A DNA stretch of 64,000 nt from Roseomonas sp. HF4. GTDB taxonomy: Bacteria > Pseudomonadota > Alphaproteobacteria > Acetobacterales > Acetobacteraceae. Within the stretch, counting starts at the first letter, position 1. Each line of letters begins with the position of its first letter. Below are positions 1 through 10,470 of this stretch, one piece after another. The DNA is taken from positions 124,001 through 188,000 of the forward strand of contig NZ_STGD01000008.1 in assembly GCF_005222755.1 (NCBI RefSeq). The letters are read 5' to 3'. Under the pieces are notes generated by a model. That model was given only the letters and a program-made list of their open reading frames with translations, was not told the origin of the DNA and ran no database searches. The position numbers and the translations under genes are program-made.

Positions 1-1
1 C

Positions 2-691
2 CGCTTCCTCGAAGCCTATGACCGGAAGAACGAGATCGTCCGGCCTTCCCCCGGCCGCGCCATCCTGCAGATCGGTGACGACGCCTGGCCGTTTGCGTTC
101 CCGATGGTGCAGCGCGGCAGCACCTGGCGGTTCGATGCCGTCGCCGGCGGGCAGGAGTTGGCCGACCGCCGGATCGGGCGCAACGAGCTCGACACCATCG
201 AGACGCTGCGCGCCGTGGCCGACGCGCAGATGGACTTCGCCCGAACCGCCGGGCGGCAGGGCGTCTTCCAGTCCTATGCGCGGCGCTTCTTCTCCTCGCC
301 GGGCCAGCGGGACGGACTCTACTGGCCGACCCGGGAGGGCGAGGGGCCGAGCCCGCTCGGCCCCTTTGCCGCGGCCGCGAGCTCGGGCGGCTATTCGCGG
401 CGCCAGGGCGACGCGCCGCAGCCCTACCAGGGCTACACCTTCCGCATCCTGGAGTCCCAGGGGCCGAATGCGCCGGGGGGCGCGATCGACTACGTGGTGA
501 ACGGGCGGATGATCGGCGGCTTCGCCGTCATCGCCGTGCCGGCGCGCTACGGCATCTCCGGCATCAAGACCTTCATGATCAGCCACCACGGCACGGTCTA
601 CGAGCAGGATCTTGGCCCCGACACGGCCAGGGAGGCGGCGGCGATCATGGCCTTTGACCCCGGTGAGGGCTGGACCCGGGTGGCGGAATGA
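2..691 (+). CDS. DUF2950 family protein (5' end missing)
   Basis: The frame is open from the first bases of the window, so the start lies upstream. The visible 229 residues resemble the C-terminal part of DUF2950 proteins: an early DDAWPFAFP segment, a middle part with LYWPTREGEGPSPLGP, and the run QGYTFRILESQGPNAPGG followed by a GGFAVIAVPARYG strand. These are exported proteins of unknown function, often next to DUF3300 proteins. The signal peptide cannot be seen because the N-terminus is outside the window. The ending MAFDPGEGWTRV is typical of the family. Family assignment is by pattern; no function is claimed. Confidence 0.75.
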   Translation, partial: RFLEAYDRKNEIVRPSPGRAILQIGDDAWPFAFPMVQRGSTWRFDAVAGGQELADRRIGRNELDTIETLRAVADAQMDFARTAGRQGVFQSYARRFFSSPGQRDGLYWPTREGEGPSPLGPFAAAASSGGYSRRQGDAPQPYQGYTFRILESQGPNAPGGAIDYVVNGRMIGGFAVIAVPARYGISGIKTFMISHHGTVYEQDLGPDTAREAAAIMAFDPGEGWTRVAE

Positions 692-776
692 CCCCGCCGC
701 CGCGCGCATTCCGTCGCCCGCGGCCCCGATCCTTTCGCGCCCCATCGATGACGCGCTGCATGACCTCCCGGAGCGG

Positions 777-2150
777 ATGATGAGCACGTCGGACACCATG
801 CTGACCGGCCTCTCGCAGGCCTCCGCGCCGGTCGGCCTGACGCGCGGCATGACGCATGCCCTGCGCGCGCAGGGCTTCGACCTCGCGGCGGCGCTATTCG
901 GTGCCCCCGATGCGGCCTTCGACAGCCTGCCGAGCCAGGCGCAGGCACTTCTGCTGAACGGGTTGGTGCTCGATTTCACGGCGCGTGCGTTGCCCGGCCC
1001 CGGCGCCACCTTGCGCAGCCTTGACCTGACCCCTGGCCTGACGCCGCTGCCTGAGGAGAAGGTGGAGATCACGGGCACGATCGTGGCACGCCCGGACCCG
1101 GAGACCGCGGTGGTCGCGATCGTGGTCAGCGCACCGCGCGGCAGGCTGGCCGAAGCCTCGGCCACCTTCGCCCTGCCTGTCGCCGCGGTGAAGGGCATGG
1201 CGGGCGCCCGCCCTGACATCCAGCTGCACACGCACCAGCACCTGGCCGCGCTGATGACGCGCAGCGCCACCTTGCCGGCGCTGGCCGCCGCCGTGGCCTG
1301 GCCCTGCGACCGGGACAGCCTGCTCGGCCCTGTCGAGGCAGCGCGGCGCGGCGCGCTGCGCCCCATCCTGGTCGGTCCGCGTGCGCTGATCGAGGAGACG
1401 GCCGCGCAGGCCGATGCGTCGCTGGCGGAGTGCGACATCGTCGAGGCGGTGACGCCGCACTAGGCCGCCGCCGCCGCCGTGCGGCTGTGCCGCGAAGGCC
1501 GTGCCGCCAGCCTGATGAAGGGCAGCCTGCACACGGACAAGCTGATGGCTGCCGCCGTGGCGCGCGACGGCGGGCTCAGGACCGGGCGGCGGCTCAGCCA
1601 CGTCTTCGCCATGGACGTGCCGAGCTACCCCAAGGCGCTGTTCGTCACCGACGCGGCCATCAACATCTTCCCCGACCTGAAGACCAAGCCCGATATCGTG
1701 CAGAACGCGGTGGATCTTCTCCATGCGCTTGGCATCGCCATGCCCAAGGTCGCGATCCTCTCGGCGGTCGAGACCGTGAATCCGGCGATCCCGAGCACGC
1801 TCGATGCCGCGGCGCTGTGCAAGATGGCCGACCGCGGGTAGATCACCGGCGCGATCCTCGACGGACCGCTCGCCTTCGACAACGCGATCAGCAAGGCGGC
1901 GGCCGCTATCAAGAAAATCGCCTCGGCCGTTGCGGGCGACGCCGACATCCTGCTCGCGCCGGATCTCGAGGCCGGCAAAATGGTCGCCAAGCAGCTCAGC
2001 TACCTGGCGGGGGCGGATTCCGCCGGCATCGTGCTCGGCGCGCGGGTCCCGATCATCCTCACCAGCCGGGCGGACAGCGTGGACTCGCGCCTCGCCTCGG
2101 TCGCGCTGGCGCAAGTGCTGGTCGCGTCCAGGCAGGATAGCGGGGCATGA
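777..2150 (+). pseudogene. MaoC-like/phosphate acetyltransferase fusion, interrupted by two TAG codons
   Basis: A single frame of 457 codons runs from ATG 777 (or 780) to TGA 2148-2150 and would encode a phosphate acetyl/butyryltransferase of the fused enoyl-CoA-hydratase type (about 466 aa in the family). Residues 1 to about 140 look like a shortened hot-dog half (LPGPGATLRS, then VEITGTIV). The rest is transferase: CDRDSLLGPVEAARRG, SLMKGSLHTDKLM, LDGPLAFDNAIS, DILLAPDLEAGKM. Two in-frame TAG codons, at 1461-1463 and 1839-1841, break it. The second sits where relatives usually have Gln (MADRG-x-ITGAILDGPLAFD), so CAG to TAG is likely. Sequence on both sides stays well conserved, so the damage looks recent. 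The enzyme would convert acetyl-CoA to acetyl phosphate for the next gene, which it overlaps by ATGA. Confidence 0.85.
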
Positions 2151-3328
2151 ACGAGGGCGTCGTCGTCGTACTCAATGCCGGTTCCTCCTCGCTCAAGTTC
2201 TCGTTGTACGAGGGTGATGCCGTGCTGCTCTCGGGGCAGGTGGACGGCATCGGCGTGCGGCCAGGCGTCACGGCGCGCGACGGCGCCGGCACGAAGCTTG
2301 CCGTACCCGACCTGTCCGCCGACCCGCCCGGCACGCCGGCCGAGGCCCTGATCGCCCTGCTGCCCTGGCTGCGCGAGCACCTGGGCGGCCGGCCGCTTCT
2401 GGCGCTCGGCCATCGCGTCGTGCATGGCGGGCAGCACCACGACCGGCCGCGGCGCGTGACACCGGCGCTGATCGAGGAACTCGCGGCGCTGTCGCCGCTC
2501 GCACCGCTGCACCAGCCGCATAACCTGTCGCCGATCCGCGCGGCGCTGGACCGCGTGCCGGGCGTGCCGCAGGTCGCGTGCTTCGACACCGCCTTCCACC
2601 GCACCATCCCCGAGGTCGCGCAGGTCTTCGCCCTGCCGCACGCGATGGCCGCGCGCGGCATCCGGCGCTACGGCTTCCACGGGCTTTCCTACGAATACAT
2701 CGCATCGGTGCTGCCCGAGGTGGCGCCGGACCTCGCGACGGGGCGGGTGGTGGTGGCGCATCTCGGCAATGGTGCCTCGCTCTGTGCGCTGCAGGGAGGG
2801 CAGAGCGTGGCGACGACGATGGGCTTCTCCGCGCTCGACGGCCTGCCCATGGGCACGCGCTGCGGCGAGATCGACCCGGCCGTCGTGCTGCACCTGATGC
2901 GCGAGGACGGGCTCGACATCGCGGGTGTCGAGACGCTGCTGTACCGGCGCTCGGGCATGCTGGGACTGTCCGGGATCTCGTCGGACTTCCGCGACCTGCT
3001 GGCCAGCGAGGATCCGCGCGCGCGCTTCGCGATCAAGGTGTTCGTCTATCGCGTGGCGCGTGGCATCGGCTCGCTGGCCGCCGCGCTGGGCGGACTGGAC
3101 GGACTCGTGTTCACGGCGGGAGTGGGGGAGAACGCGACGCCGATCCGTGCGGCCGTATGCGACGCCTGCGGCTGGCTCGGCGTCGAGCTCGACGCGGCGG
3201 CGAATGCGGCGAAGGCGCCGGTCATCTCGCGCGCCGGCAGCCGCGTCGCGGCATATGTCATCCCGACAGACGAGAACCTGATGATCGCGCGCCACACGCG
3301 CGCGCTCCTGACAGGCGCAACAGAATGA
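2147..3328 (+). CDS. ackA: acetate kinase
   Basis: Interconverts acetyl phosphate plus ADP with acetate plus ATP in the cytosol, the second step of the Pta-Ack route. The 393-residue product shows the full family pattern: [13 protein letters not shown] at the N-terminus, HRVVHGG near residue 88, [22 protein letters not shown], the [13 protein letters not shown] loop and a late FTAGVGENA motif. Length matches the family. The start overlaps the stop of the broken phosphotransacetylase frame as ATGA, which implies translational coupling; with that upstream gene interrupted, expression of this one may be reduced. The gene itself is intact. Confidence 0.95.
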   Translation: MNEGVVVVLNAGSSSLKFSLYEGDAVLLSGQVDGIGVRPGVTARDGAGTKLAVPDLSADPPGTPAEALIALLPWLREHLGGRPLLALGHRVVHGGQHHDRPRRVTPALIEELAALSPLAPLHQPHNLSPIRAALDRVPGVPQVACFDTAFHRTIPEVAQVFALPHAMAARGIRRYGFHGLSYEYIASVLPEVAPDLATGRVVVAHLGNGASLCALQGGQSVATTMGFSALDGLPMGTRCGEIDPAVVLHLMREDGLDIAGVETLLYRRSGMLGLSGISSDFRDLLASEDPRARFAIKVFVYRVARGIGSLAAALGGLDGLVFTAGVGENATPIRAAVCDACGWLGVELDAAANAAKAPVISRAGSRVAAYVIPTDENLMIARHTRALLTGATE

Positions 3329-3395
3329 CGCACGACGCGGCTCTACCGGAGACTGGACGAGGCCGCGCGGAAAGAACGGAAAGGGAGAAGCGCTC

Positions 3396-5660
3396 ATGGA
3401 AGGCGTGAACATCGACATCGCCGCCCTGAAGGAGGCCCGCTGCTGGCGCGGCTTTGAGCAGGGCCGCTGGGCGAATGCGATCGACGTGCGGGATTTCATC
3501 GTCCGTAACCTCACTCCCTACACGGGCGACGAGGGCTTCCTCGTCGGCCCGTCCGAGCGCACCAAGGCAGTCTGGGCGGCCCTGCAGCCCTATTTCGCCG
3601 AAGAGCGGACGAAGGGCGTGCTCGACGTCGATGCCACCACGCCCTCGACCGTCCTCGCGCACGCCCCCGGTTACATCGACCAGGCGAACGAGGTCATCGT
3701 CGGCCTGCAGACCGACAAGCCCTTCAAGCGTGCGATCTTCCCCGCCGGCGGGCTGCGCATGGTCGAATCTGGGCTGAAGGCCGCCGGCTTCCCGGCCGAC
3801 CCCGCCGTGCACGAGGCCTTCACGCAGTACCGCAAGACGCACAATGACGGCGTCTTCGACGCCTACACGCCCGAGATCATGCGCTGCCGGAAATCCGGCA
3901 TCATCACCGGCCTGCCAGACGCCTATGGCCGCGGTCGCATCATCGGCGACTACCGACGCGTGGCGCTCTACGGTATCGACCGCCTGCTCGCCGCCAAGCG
4001 CGAGGAGCGTGCCCAGGTCGACGAGATGTGGCCGAACGACGAGGTGATCCGCACGCGCGAGGAACTGGCGGAGCAGATGCGCGCGCTCGCCGACCTGGCG
4101 GAGATGGGCAGGCGCTACGGCTGCGACATCGCCCGCCCGGCCGAGACGGCGCGTGAGGTGGTGCAGTGGACCTACCTCGCCTATCTCGGCGCCATCAAGG
4201 AGGCGAGCGGCGCGGCCATGTCGATCGGCCGCATCTCGACCTTCCTCGACATCTACATCGAGCGCGACCTGAAGGAAGGCACGCTGGACGAAGCGGGCGC
4301 GCAGGAGCTGATGGACCAGCTCGTGCAGAAGCTGCGCATCGTGCGCTTCCTGCGCACGCCGGACTACGACGCGCTGTTCAGCGGCGACCCGTACTGGGCG
4401 ACCGAATGCGTCGGCGGCATGGACATGGACGGACGGCCGCTCGTGACGCGCAGCAGCTACCGGATCCTGCACACGCTGACCAACCTCGGCCCGGCGCCGG
4501 AGCCCAACATCACGGTGCTCTGGTCGAAGAACCTGCCCACGGCGTTCAAGCGCTACTGCATCAAGATCAGCCGCGACACCTCCTCGCTGCAGTACGAGAA
4601 TGACGACCTGATGCGGCCCTACTGGGGCGACGACTACGGCATCGCCTGCTGCGTCTCGGCCATGCGGCTCGGCAAGCAGATGCAGTTCTTCGGCGCGCGG
4701 GTGAACCTCGCGAAGTGCATGCTCTACGCCATCAATGGCGGACGGGACGAGGTGAGCGGCGAGCAGATCGCGCCGGCCTCTGCGCCGATCACCGCGGAGG
4801 TGCTCGACTTCGCGGAGGTCGACGCGAAGTTCGACGCCACCATGGAGTGGCTGGCCCGCACCTACGTGCACGCCATGAACTGCATCCACTACATGCACGA
4901 CAAGTACTTCTACGAACGGCTCGAGATGGCGCTGCACGACCGCGACATCCTGCGCACGATGGCCTTCGGCATCGCCGGGCTGTCGGTGGTGGCCGACAGC
5001 CTCTCGGCCATCAAGCACGCCAAGGTGCATGTGATCCGCGACGACAAGGGTCTCGCGGTGGACTACCGCATCGAGGGCGACTTGCCGAAATTCGGCAATG
5101 CCGACAGCCGGGTGGACGACCTCGCGGTGGACATCGTCTCCCGCTTCATGGCGAAGATCCGCAAGCACCCGACCTACCGCAACGCGGTGCACACGCAGTC
5201 GGTGCTGACCATCACGTCGAACGTCGTCTACGGGAAGGCCACCGGCAACACGCCGGACGGGCGTCGCAAGGGCGAACCCTTCGCGCCGGGTGCGAATCCG
5301 ATGCACGGGCGGGATGACCATGGCTGGCTCGCATCCTGCATCTCGGTCGCCCGGCTGCCCTATGCCGATGCGCAGGACGGCATCAGCTACACGGTCTCGG
5401 TCGCGCCCACCCTCGCGCATCGGAACCAGGAAGCGACCATCGACAACGCCGTACGCGCCTTCGACATGTATTTCGGGCAGGGCGGCTTCCACATGAACCT
5501 CAACGTCCTGTCGAAGGAGACGCTGGAGGACGCGATGGAGCATCCGGAGAAATACCCGCAGCTCACCATCCGCGTCTCCGGCTATGCGGTGAACTTCGTG
5601 CGCCTGACGCGCGAGCAGCAACTCGACGTCATCCGCCGCACCTTCCACGCCTCCTACTGA
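3396..5660 (+). CDS. pflB: formate acetyltransferase (pyruvate formate-lyase)
   Basis: Glycyl-radical enzyme that splits pyruvate with CoA into acetyl-CoA and formate without oxygen. The 754-residue product is full length. The catalytic cysteine pair (GIACCVSAM) falls at residues 418-419, the same numbers as in E. coli PFL, and the radical glycine lies in RVSGYAVNF at residue 729. [12 protein letters not shown] and TSSLQYEND blocks are also family-typical. A purine-rich ribosome site (GGAAAGGGAGAAG) precedes ATG 3396. The activase just downstream is deleted for its iron-sulfur motif, so this enzyme would stay inactive unless another activase in the genome serves it. Oxygen-sensitive enzymes of this kind are uncommon in aerobic alphaproteobacteria. 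Confidence 0.95.
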   Translation: MEGVNIDIAALKEARCWRGFEQGRWANAIDVRDFIVRNLTPYTGDEGFLVGPSERTKAVWAALQPYFAEERTKGVLDVDATTPSTVLAHAPGYIDQANEVIVGLQTDKPFKRAIFPAGGLRMVESGLKAAGFPADPAVHEAFTQYRKTHNDGVFDAYTPEIMRCRKSGIITGLPDAYGRGRIIGDYRRVALYGIDRLLAAKREERAQVDEMWPNDEVIRTREELAEQMRALADLAEMGRRYGCDIARPAETAREVVQWTYLAYLGAIKEASGAAMSIGRISTFLDIYIERDLKEGTLDEAGAQELMDQLVQKLRIVRFLRTPDYDALFSGDPYWATECVGGMDMDGRPLVTRSSYRILHTLTNLGPAPEPNITVLWSKNLPTAFKRYCIKISRDTSSLQYENDDLMRPYWGDDYGIACCVSAMRLGKQMQFFGARVNLAKCMLYAINGGRDEVSGEQIAPASAPITAEVLDFAEVDAKFDATMEWLARTYVHAMNCIHYMHDKYFYERLEMALHDRDILRTMAFGIAGLSVVADSLSAIKHAKVHVIRDDKGLAVDYRIEGDLPKFGNADSRVDDLAVDIVSRFMAKIRKHPTYRNAVHTQSVLTITSNVVYGKATGNTPDGRRKGEPFAPGANPMHGRDDHGWLASCISVARLPYADAQDGISYTVSVAPTLAHRNQEATIDNAVRAFDMYFGQGGFHMNLNVLSKETLEDAMEHPEKYPQLTIRVSGYAVNFVRLTREQQLDVIRRTFHASY

Positions 5661-5664
5661 GGAG

Positions 5665-6337
5665 ATGGCCATGCTCGAAGTCGAAGGCGACGGCATGGTG
5701 AAGGTCGGCAGCCGCTTCGACCTTCGCGCCGGCAGGCCCCCGATGCCCCCGAGACCGAGGGCTTCGAGGGGCCACAGGAGACCCATGGCTGGGTGCATTC
5801 CTACGAGACGGGATCGACCGTCGGCTGACCATCTCGGGCGGCGAGCCGCTGGTGCAGCTCGGCTTCACGAAGGGGCTCTTCGCGGCGGCGAAGTCGATGG
5901 GGCTGCACACCGCGCTCGACACCTCCGGCTTCCTCGGCCACCGCGCCGACGACGAGTACATGAGGAACGTCGATCTGGTGCTGCTCGATATCAAGAGCGG
6001 CGATCCCGACACCTACCGCCGGGTGACGGGGGCGGAACTGGCGCCAACGCTGCGCTTCGTCCAGCGGCTGAATGCCATGAACAAGGCGGTCTGGGTGCGC
6101 TTCGTTCTCGTGCCGGGCCTGACCGACGCGCCCGACAACATCCGCAAGGTCGCCGACGTCGTCGCGCCGATGATGAATGTGGAGTGGGTAGAGGTGCTGC
6201 CCTTCCACCAGATGGGCGCCTTCAAGTGGAAGGCGCTCGGCCTCGACTACAAGCTTGCCGACACGCCGACGCCGACGGAGGAGCAGGTGCAGGCCGCACT
6301 CGGCATCTTCCGCGCCGCCGGCTGCCGCGCGCGCTGA
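5665..6337 (+). pseudogene. pflA: pyruvate formate-lyase activating enzyme, internally deleted and frameshifted
   Basis: Pieces of a PFL activase are spread over different frames. After ATG 5665/5671 the first codons read in frame 1. The family N-terminal block HGWVHSYETGSTV is in frame 3 and ends at TGA 5826-5828. From about 5822 to 6337, frame 2 encodes LTISGGEPLVQLGF, LHTALDTSGFLG, LVLLDIKSGD, VWVRFVLVPGLTD and VEVLPFHQMGAFKW, the conserved second half. Relatives have about 60 residues between ETGTV and the SGGE block, including the CxxxCxxC motif that holds the radical-SAM 4Fe-4S cluster. That whole stretch is missing here. A separate one-base slip, probably in the C-runs near 5736-5750, precedes it. 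No functional activase can be made from this locus. Confidence 0.85.
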
Positions 6338-6352
6338 GAGGGATCGGACCGC

Positions 6353-7948
6353 ATGATGGCCTCCGTCAGCGAGCTGATCGGCACGCAGCCGATCCTCGCG
6401 CTGTTCCTCGCGATCAGCCTCGGCTACCTCGTCGGGCAGGTTAGCATCCTCGGCTTCTCGCTCGGGATCGGGGCCGTGCTGTTCGTCGGGCTGTTCCTTG
6501 GTGCCATCGCGCCGAAGGCCAACATCGCCGGTCCGATCGGGCTGATCGGGCTGATCATGTTCCTCTACGGGATCGGCATCCTCTACGGGCGCCAGTTCTT
6601 CGAGGGGCTTACGGGGCCGGGGCGCATCTACAACCTTCTCGCCCTCGTCGCCGTCGTGGCGGGGCTGCTGGTGGCGCTGGCCCTCGGCTGAATCTTCGAC
6701 GTGCGGCTCGGCCACACGCTCGGCCTCTTTGCCGGGTCGATGACCAGCACGGCAACCTTGCAGGCCGCGCTCGACGTGATGAAGAACAACGAACCCTCGA
6801 TCGGCTATTCCGTCGCCTATCCCTTCGGCGTCATCGGTCCCATCCTCTGCTTCTACTTCCTGACGCGGAAGGTGAAGCCGGGCTTCCCGCCCAAGCCCGC
6901 CCGGTTCCACATGGGCGAGATCACCATCGAACGGCTCCCCGAAGGCGGCGGCGCGCTCGGCAAGCTGATTGCACTGCTACCCGAGGGTGTTCAGGTCGCG
7001 ACCGTGCGGCAGGACCACCGCAACCGCCTGCCGGACCCCGATCTCGAACTGCGCGTCGGCGACGCGCTGATGATCGCCGCTGATCGTTCCGAGGCGATCC
7101 AGGAAGCCGCCACCCTGCTTGGTCGGCTCGACCCAGGCCGCATTGCCAAGGACCGTGCGGACCTGTCCTACCAGCGCTTCTTCGTCTCGAAGGCCGCGCT
7201 CACCGGTCGGAAGCTGGACGAGATCCCGATGCCGGCCGGCACTGAGATCCGCATCCTGCATGTCCGCCGCTACGACGTGGACCTGGTGCCCTCACCGGAC
7301 CTGATGCTTGAGATCGGCGACCGCGTCGGCGTGCTGGTCCCGGCGGACCAGATTGCTGCGGCACGCTCGCATTTCGGCGACACGGTGAAATCGGCGGCCG
7401 AATTCTCCTACGTCTCGGTCGGCTTCGGCATGGTGCTCGGCGTGCTGCTGGGGCTGGTGCCGATCCCCATCCCAGGCGTCGGTACGGTCAGCCTCGGCAT
7501 CGGCGGCGGACCGCTGATCGTCGCACTCATCCTCGGGCGCCTGCGGCGCACGGGCCCGATCGCCTGGGTCATGCCGCTGCCCGCCAACATCGTGCTGCGC
7601 AATTTCGGGCTCACGCTGTTCCTTGCGACGGTCGGCATCAATTCCGGCCAGGCCTTCGTCACCACCGTCGCATCGCAGGGACCGCTGCTGCTCATCATCG
7701 GCGCGCTGGTGTTGCTAACTACCGTCAGCATTGTCCTCGGCGTCGGGGTCTACGTCCTGAAGTTGCCCTATGACGACCTGCTCGGCGTCGCCTCGGGCGC
7801 GACGGGCAACCCGGCGATCCTGGTCTATGCCACGCGCATGGCGCCGACCGAATGGCCCGACATCGGCTACGCGATGATCTTCCCCTCGGCCACCATCGTG
7901 AAGGTCATCGCGGTACAGATCATCGGCCTGATCGCGCTGGCGGGCTGA
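6353..7948 (+). pseudogene. AspT/YidE-like transporter, interrupted by TGA
   Basis: One continuous frame of about 531 codons, broken by TGA at 6689-6691, encodes an aspartate:alanine-exchanger-type membrane protein. The N-terminal part (112 codons) has four hydrophobic segments. After the stop the same frame resumes with HTLGLFAGSMTSTATLQAA, a signature loop of the family, two soluble TrkA_C-like domains (about 6920-7390) and a second membrane block ending in LLGVASGATGNPAILVYATRM. GTG 6701 could restart translation, but the product would lack the first helices. Position next to pfl genes and the FNT channel suggests export of an organic acid made in fermentation. The conserved sequence on both sides argues for recent inactivation; programmed readthrough cannot be excluded. 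Confidence 0.75.
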
Positions 7949-7954
7949 GCCAGC

Positions 7955-8833
7955 GTGCCCGACACACGGCCCGGAGCCCTTGCGGGGATCGAGGGCCGCC
8001 TGCCGCCCGAGATCGCCGCCAAGGCGGAAGCGGACGGCGTCGCCAAGGCGGGACAGGACGGCGTCACACTGCTCACGCTCGGCGTGCTCGGCGGCGCCTT
8101 CATCGCCTTCGGTGCGATCTTCGCGAATGTCGCGCTGACGGGCGCCGAGGCGGCGATGCCCTTCGGCATGGCCCGCGTCGTCGCCGGGTTCGTCTTCGCG
8201 CTCGGGATCAGCATGGTGCTGCTCGGCGGCGCGCAGATCTTCACCCGTTACGTGCTGATGGTGATGGCCTGGGCGAGCGGGCGGCTTGCCCTGCCGCGCG
8301 TGCTGCGCGCCTGGGCGCTGGTCTGGATCGGAAACCTGGCGGGTGCCGTTGGCACGGCGCTGCTGGTCTTTCTCGCACAGCATCACCTGTTCGGCGGCGG
8401 GCAGGTCGGCGTCACGGCGTTGCGCACGGCGCAGGCCAAGGCGACGCTGCCTTTCGCGCAGGCCTTCCTGCTCGGGATGCTGTGCAACACGCTGGTCTGC
8501 ATGGCGGTGTGGCTGTCGCTGTCCTCACGCCCGCCGGCGCACCGGATGATGGTGATCATGCTGCCGATTGCCGCCTTCGTCGCCGCTGGCTTCGAGCACG
8601 CTGTGGCGAACATGTACTTCATTCCCTTCGGTCTGCTGATCAAGACGGGCGCGGCGGAAGGGTTCTGGCAGGCCGCACAGCTCGACCCCGCGGCCTTCCG
8701 CACGCTGGACATGGCAGGGGCCGCGCGGAATCTCGCGGCCGTCACGCTCGGCAACATCACCGGCGGCGCGCTGCTGGTGGCCGGTGCCTATTGGTTGCTC
8801 TATCGCCGTGGACGACCTGCCGGCAGCGCATGA
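7955..8833 (+). CDS. formate/nitrite transporter (FNT family)
   Basis: A 292-residue membrane protein of the FocA/NirC family, which forms pentameric channels for formate or nitrite. GTG at 7955, six bases after the preceding stop, is the best start. About 45 cytosolic residues come first, then six membrane segments. Family marks are NLAGAVGTALLV, the Cys-containing LLGMLCNTLVCMAVW, and AGFEHAVANMYFIPFG. Located directly after the pfl genes, it fits formate export or re-import better than nitrite transport. It is undamaged, unlike three other genes in this group. A soluble N-terminal stretch of this length is slightly long for the family. Confidence 0.88.
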   Translation: MPDTRPGALAGIEGRLPPEIAAKAEADGVAKAGQDGVTLLTLGVLGGAFIAFGAIFANVALTGAEAAMPFGMARVVAGFVFALGISMVLLGGAQIFTRYVLMVMAWASGRLALPRVLRAWALVWIGNLAGAVGTALLVFLAQHHLFGGGQVGVTALRTAQAKATLPFAQAFLLGMLCNTLVCMAVWLSLSSRPPAHRMMVIMLPIAAFVAAGFEHAVANMYFIPFGLLIKTGAAEGFWQAAQLDPAAFRTLDMAGAARNLAAVTLGNITGGALLVAGAYWLLYRRGRPAGSA

Positions 8834-9080
8834 TGCGCCGTGCCACTTCACGGTGTGGCGAAAGCCGCAGGCCCGAGGCGGCACCCGGTGCCGGCCGGTG
8901 CGGGCGGGGCCTTCGCACGATGCGGGACATCGGGCGGAACGGACGCGAGCCGGCCATGTCCGCCCGGCAGGACATCACCGTGACGCCCGAACGTCCTGGG
9001 GCGGCGATGATGGCCTTCCCGGCACAGAGCGCATGCTTGGGGCAATGTCGCGATCACGCGGCTTACGCAGCGACCGCGCG
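8834..9080. other. gap between convergent genes, no feature recognised
   Basis: 247 bases between the convergent FNT and orphan membrane-protein genes. Small frames on both strands are Arg/Pro-rich shadows. There is only a weak five-base hairpin near 8838-8856 and no copy of the palindromic repeat that fills most other convergent gaps further on. Confidence 0.4.
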
Positions 9081-10223
9081 CTATTCGGCTTCCGCTTCCA
9101 GAATGAGTTGGCGGTCGGCGAACCGCGCCCTCACACGTGCCCGGTCCAGGCTGCTCGTGTCGCCAGGCGCGGTTTCGATGGAAGTCGTCATGTCGGGGCG
9201 GCGCAGCAGGATGCGAGCTTGCCTTGTGTCGACGTCGTCGGGCAATGGCAGCTCCACGCGGCCCGGGACAGGCAGTTCGGTGTCCGGCAGCGGCACGTCC
9301 CGCGCGGCGCGTTGCCGCTCAACGCGCAGTACGACCGTCCCGGATATCCAGCCGCGCCAGCGGTCGATCAGCGGCCCGCTGCGCAATGTGAAGCGGGCCA
9401 GCACGCTCCGGTTCTCTGGCTCATGGCGGAGCTCGACGGCGGAGGCATTCGCGGCGCTGCGCGCGCGGAATGTCGCGCCGAGGAAAGCCTCGTCGGGCGC
9501 GAGGCGATAGACGATGCGCTCAAAGCGCCTGCTTTGCGGAACGAGGCCGTGCTCGGCGAAGGAGGCGGAAAGGTCCACCTCACGGACTTCCTCCGTTCGT
9601 GTCGCCGGCAGCCGCAACACCACGGAAAGCCGCTCGTTCCGCGGTATCGCGACCTCCGGCGCCACGACGGCCGCGGGGAGCACGCGGACGAGCATTCGTG
9701 CCCTGTCCGCGGCGTGCTGCCCACGCTGCATCACCGTGATCGACAGAAGGTAAAGCCCCGGCTGGCGCACCTGAAAGCGCTGACAGGCTGACAGGCGCAA
9801 CCGGGCCGGGTCCTGTTCCGCGAAGGTTTCGGGTGACTGGCAACCCAGTTGCGGATCCAGTGGGGCCGAGCGGACGCCAGATTCAGGCCCGACCACGCTC
9901 CAGGTCGCATAATCCGCGCCTGGCGCCTCGATGCGGCAGGTGATCAGGCTGCCGGCGACGAACTCGGTGACCGGAAGCAGGCCGCTGCCCTCGGCGCCCA
10001 GCGTCAGGGCACCCGAGGACCGATCGCCCTCGGATGTGCAGACAAGCCCCTGAACGATCGGCGGGTAGCCGGCGCTGACGAGCCCCAGCGTGTACTGGAC
10101 GGCGACGACTGCCACACCTCCGGCGAAGGCTGCCATCGAGGCGATGCCGAGGGAGCGCAGCGCCGTGCGGCGCCGTCGGTGTTCCGGCTGGACATGGGGG
10201 TTGGCGCCAAGGACATCGGTCAC
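9081..10223 (-). CDS. membrane-anchored protein of unknown function
   Basis: A 380-residue product that I do not recognise. A basic N-terminus (HRRRRTALR) is followed by one hydrophobic segment at about residues 26-50, which suggests an inner-membrane anchor with the bulk outside the cytosol. The rest is rich in beta-strand patterns and paired Cys (LVCTSEG, LITCRIEA, LGCQSPE, LSACQRF), resembling Ig-like exported domains. It stands alone between two gaps and faces the FNT gene. The codon pattern is that of a normal gene of this G+C class. No catalytic motif is visible. Confidence 0.6.
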   Translation of the reverse strand: MTDVLGANPHVQPEHRRRRTALRSLGIASMAAFAGGVAVVAVQYTLGLVSAGYPPIVQGLVCTSEGDRSSGALTLGAEGSGLLPVTEFVAGSLITCRIEAPGADYATWSVVGPESGVRSAPLDPQLGCQSPETFAEQDPARLRLSACQRFQVRQPGLYLLSITVMQRGQHAADRARMLVRVLPAAVVAPEVAIPRNERLSVVLRLPATRTEEVREVDLSASFAEHGLVPQSRRFERIVYRLAPDEAFLGATFRARSAANASAVELRHEPENRSVLARFTLRSGPLIDRWRGWISGTVVLRVERQRAARDVPLPDTELPVPGRVELPLPDDVDTRQARILLRRPDMTTSIETAPGDTSSLDRARVRARFADRQLILEAEAE

Positions 10224-10470
10224 TTTCGCACGGCCCGATATCCTTCCGCGCGACTGTGTATCGTCATGGCTGTTCGATGTCCAAACCCTGCGCGTCCGTC
10301 ACGTAGCAGGCTCGCCGATGAACTGTCCTGGCGGGCTGCCCCCTGTCACCCTGTTTGTCACCGTAAATAACCCCGATCGCGGGTCCAGGCTTCGGTTTCC
10401 GCCCTCGTGCGGCGCTAGGCTGTGAGAACGCGCCACCTGCGCGTGTCCGCATGTCAACGGAGATCACGCC

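Noticed and set aside
1461..1841. Genome-wide recoding of TAG as a sense codon
   Set aside because: Several healthy genes in the window end in TAG (for example at 11019, 17697, 37611, 48459 and 51015), so TAG works as a stop here.
3258..5798. A very long minus-strand open frame of 846 codons
   Set aside because: It is the mirror of pflB in G+C-rich codons; pflB has all catalytic residues at the expected places, so the reverse frame is a shadow.
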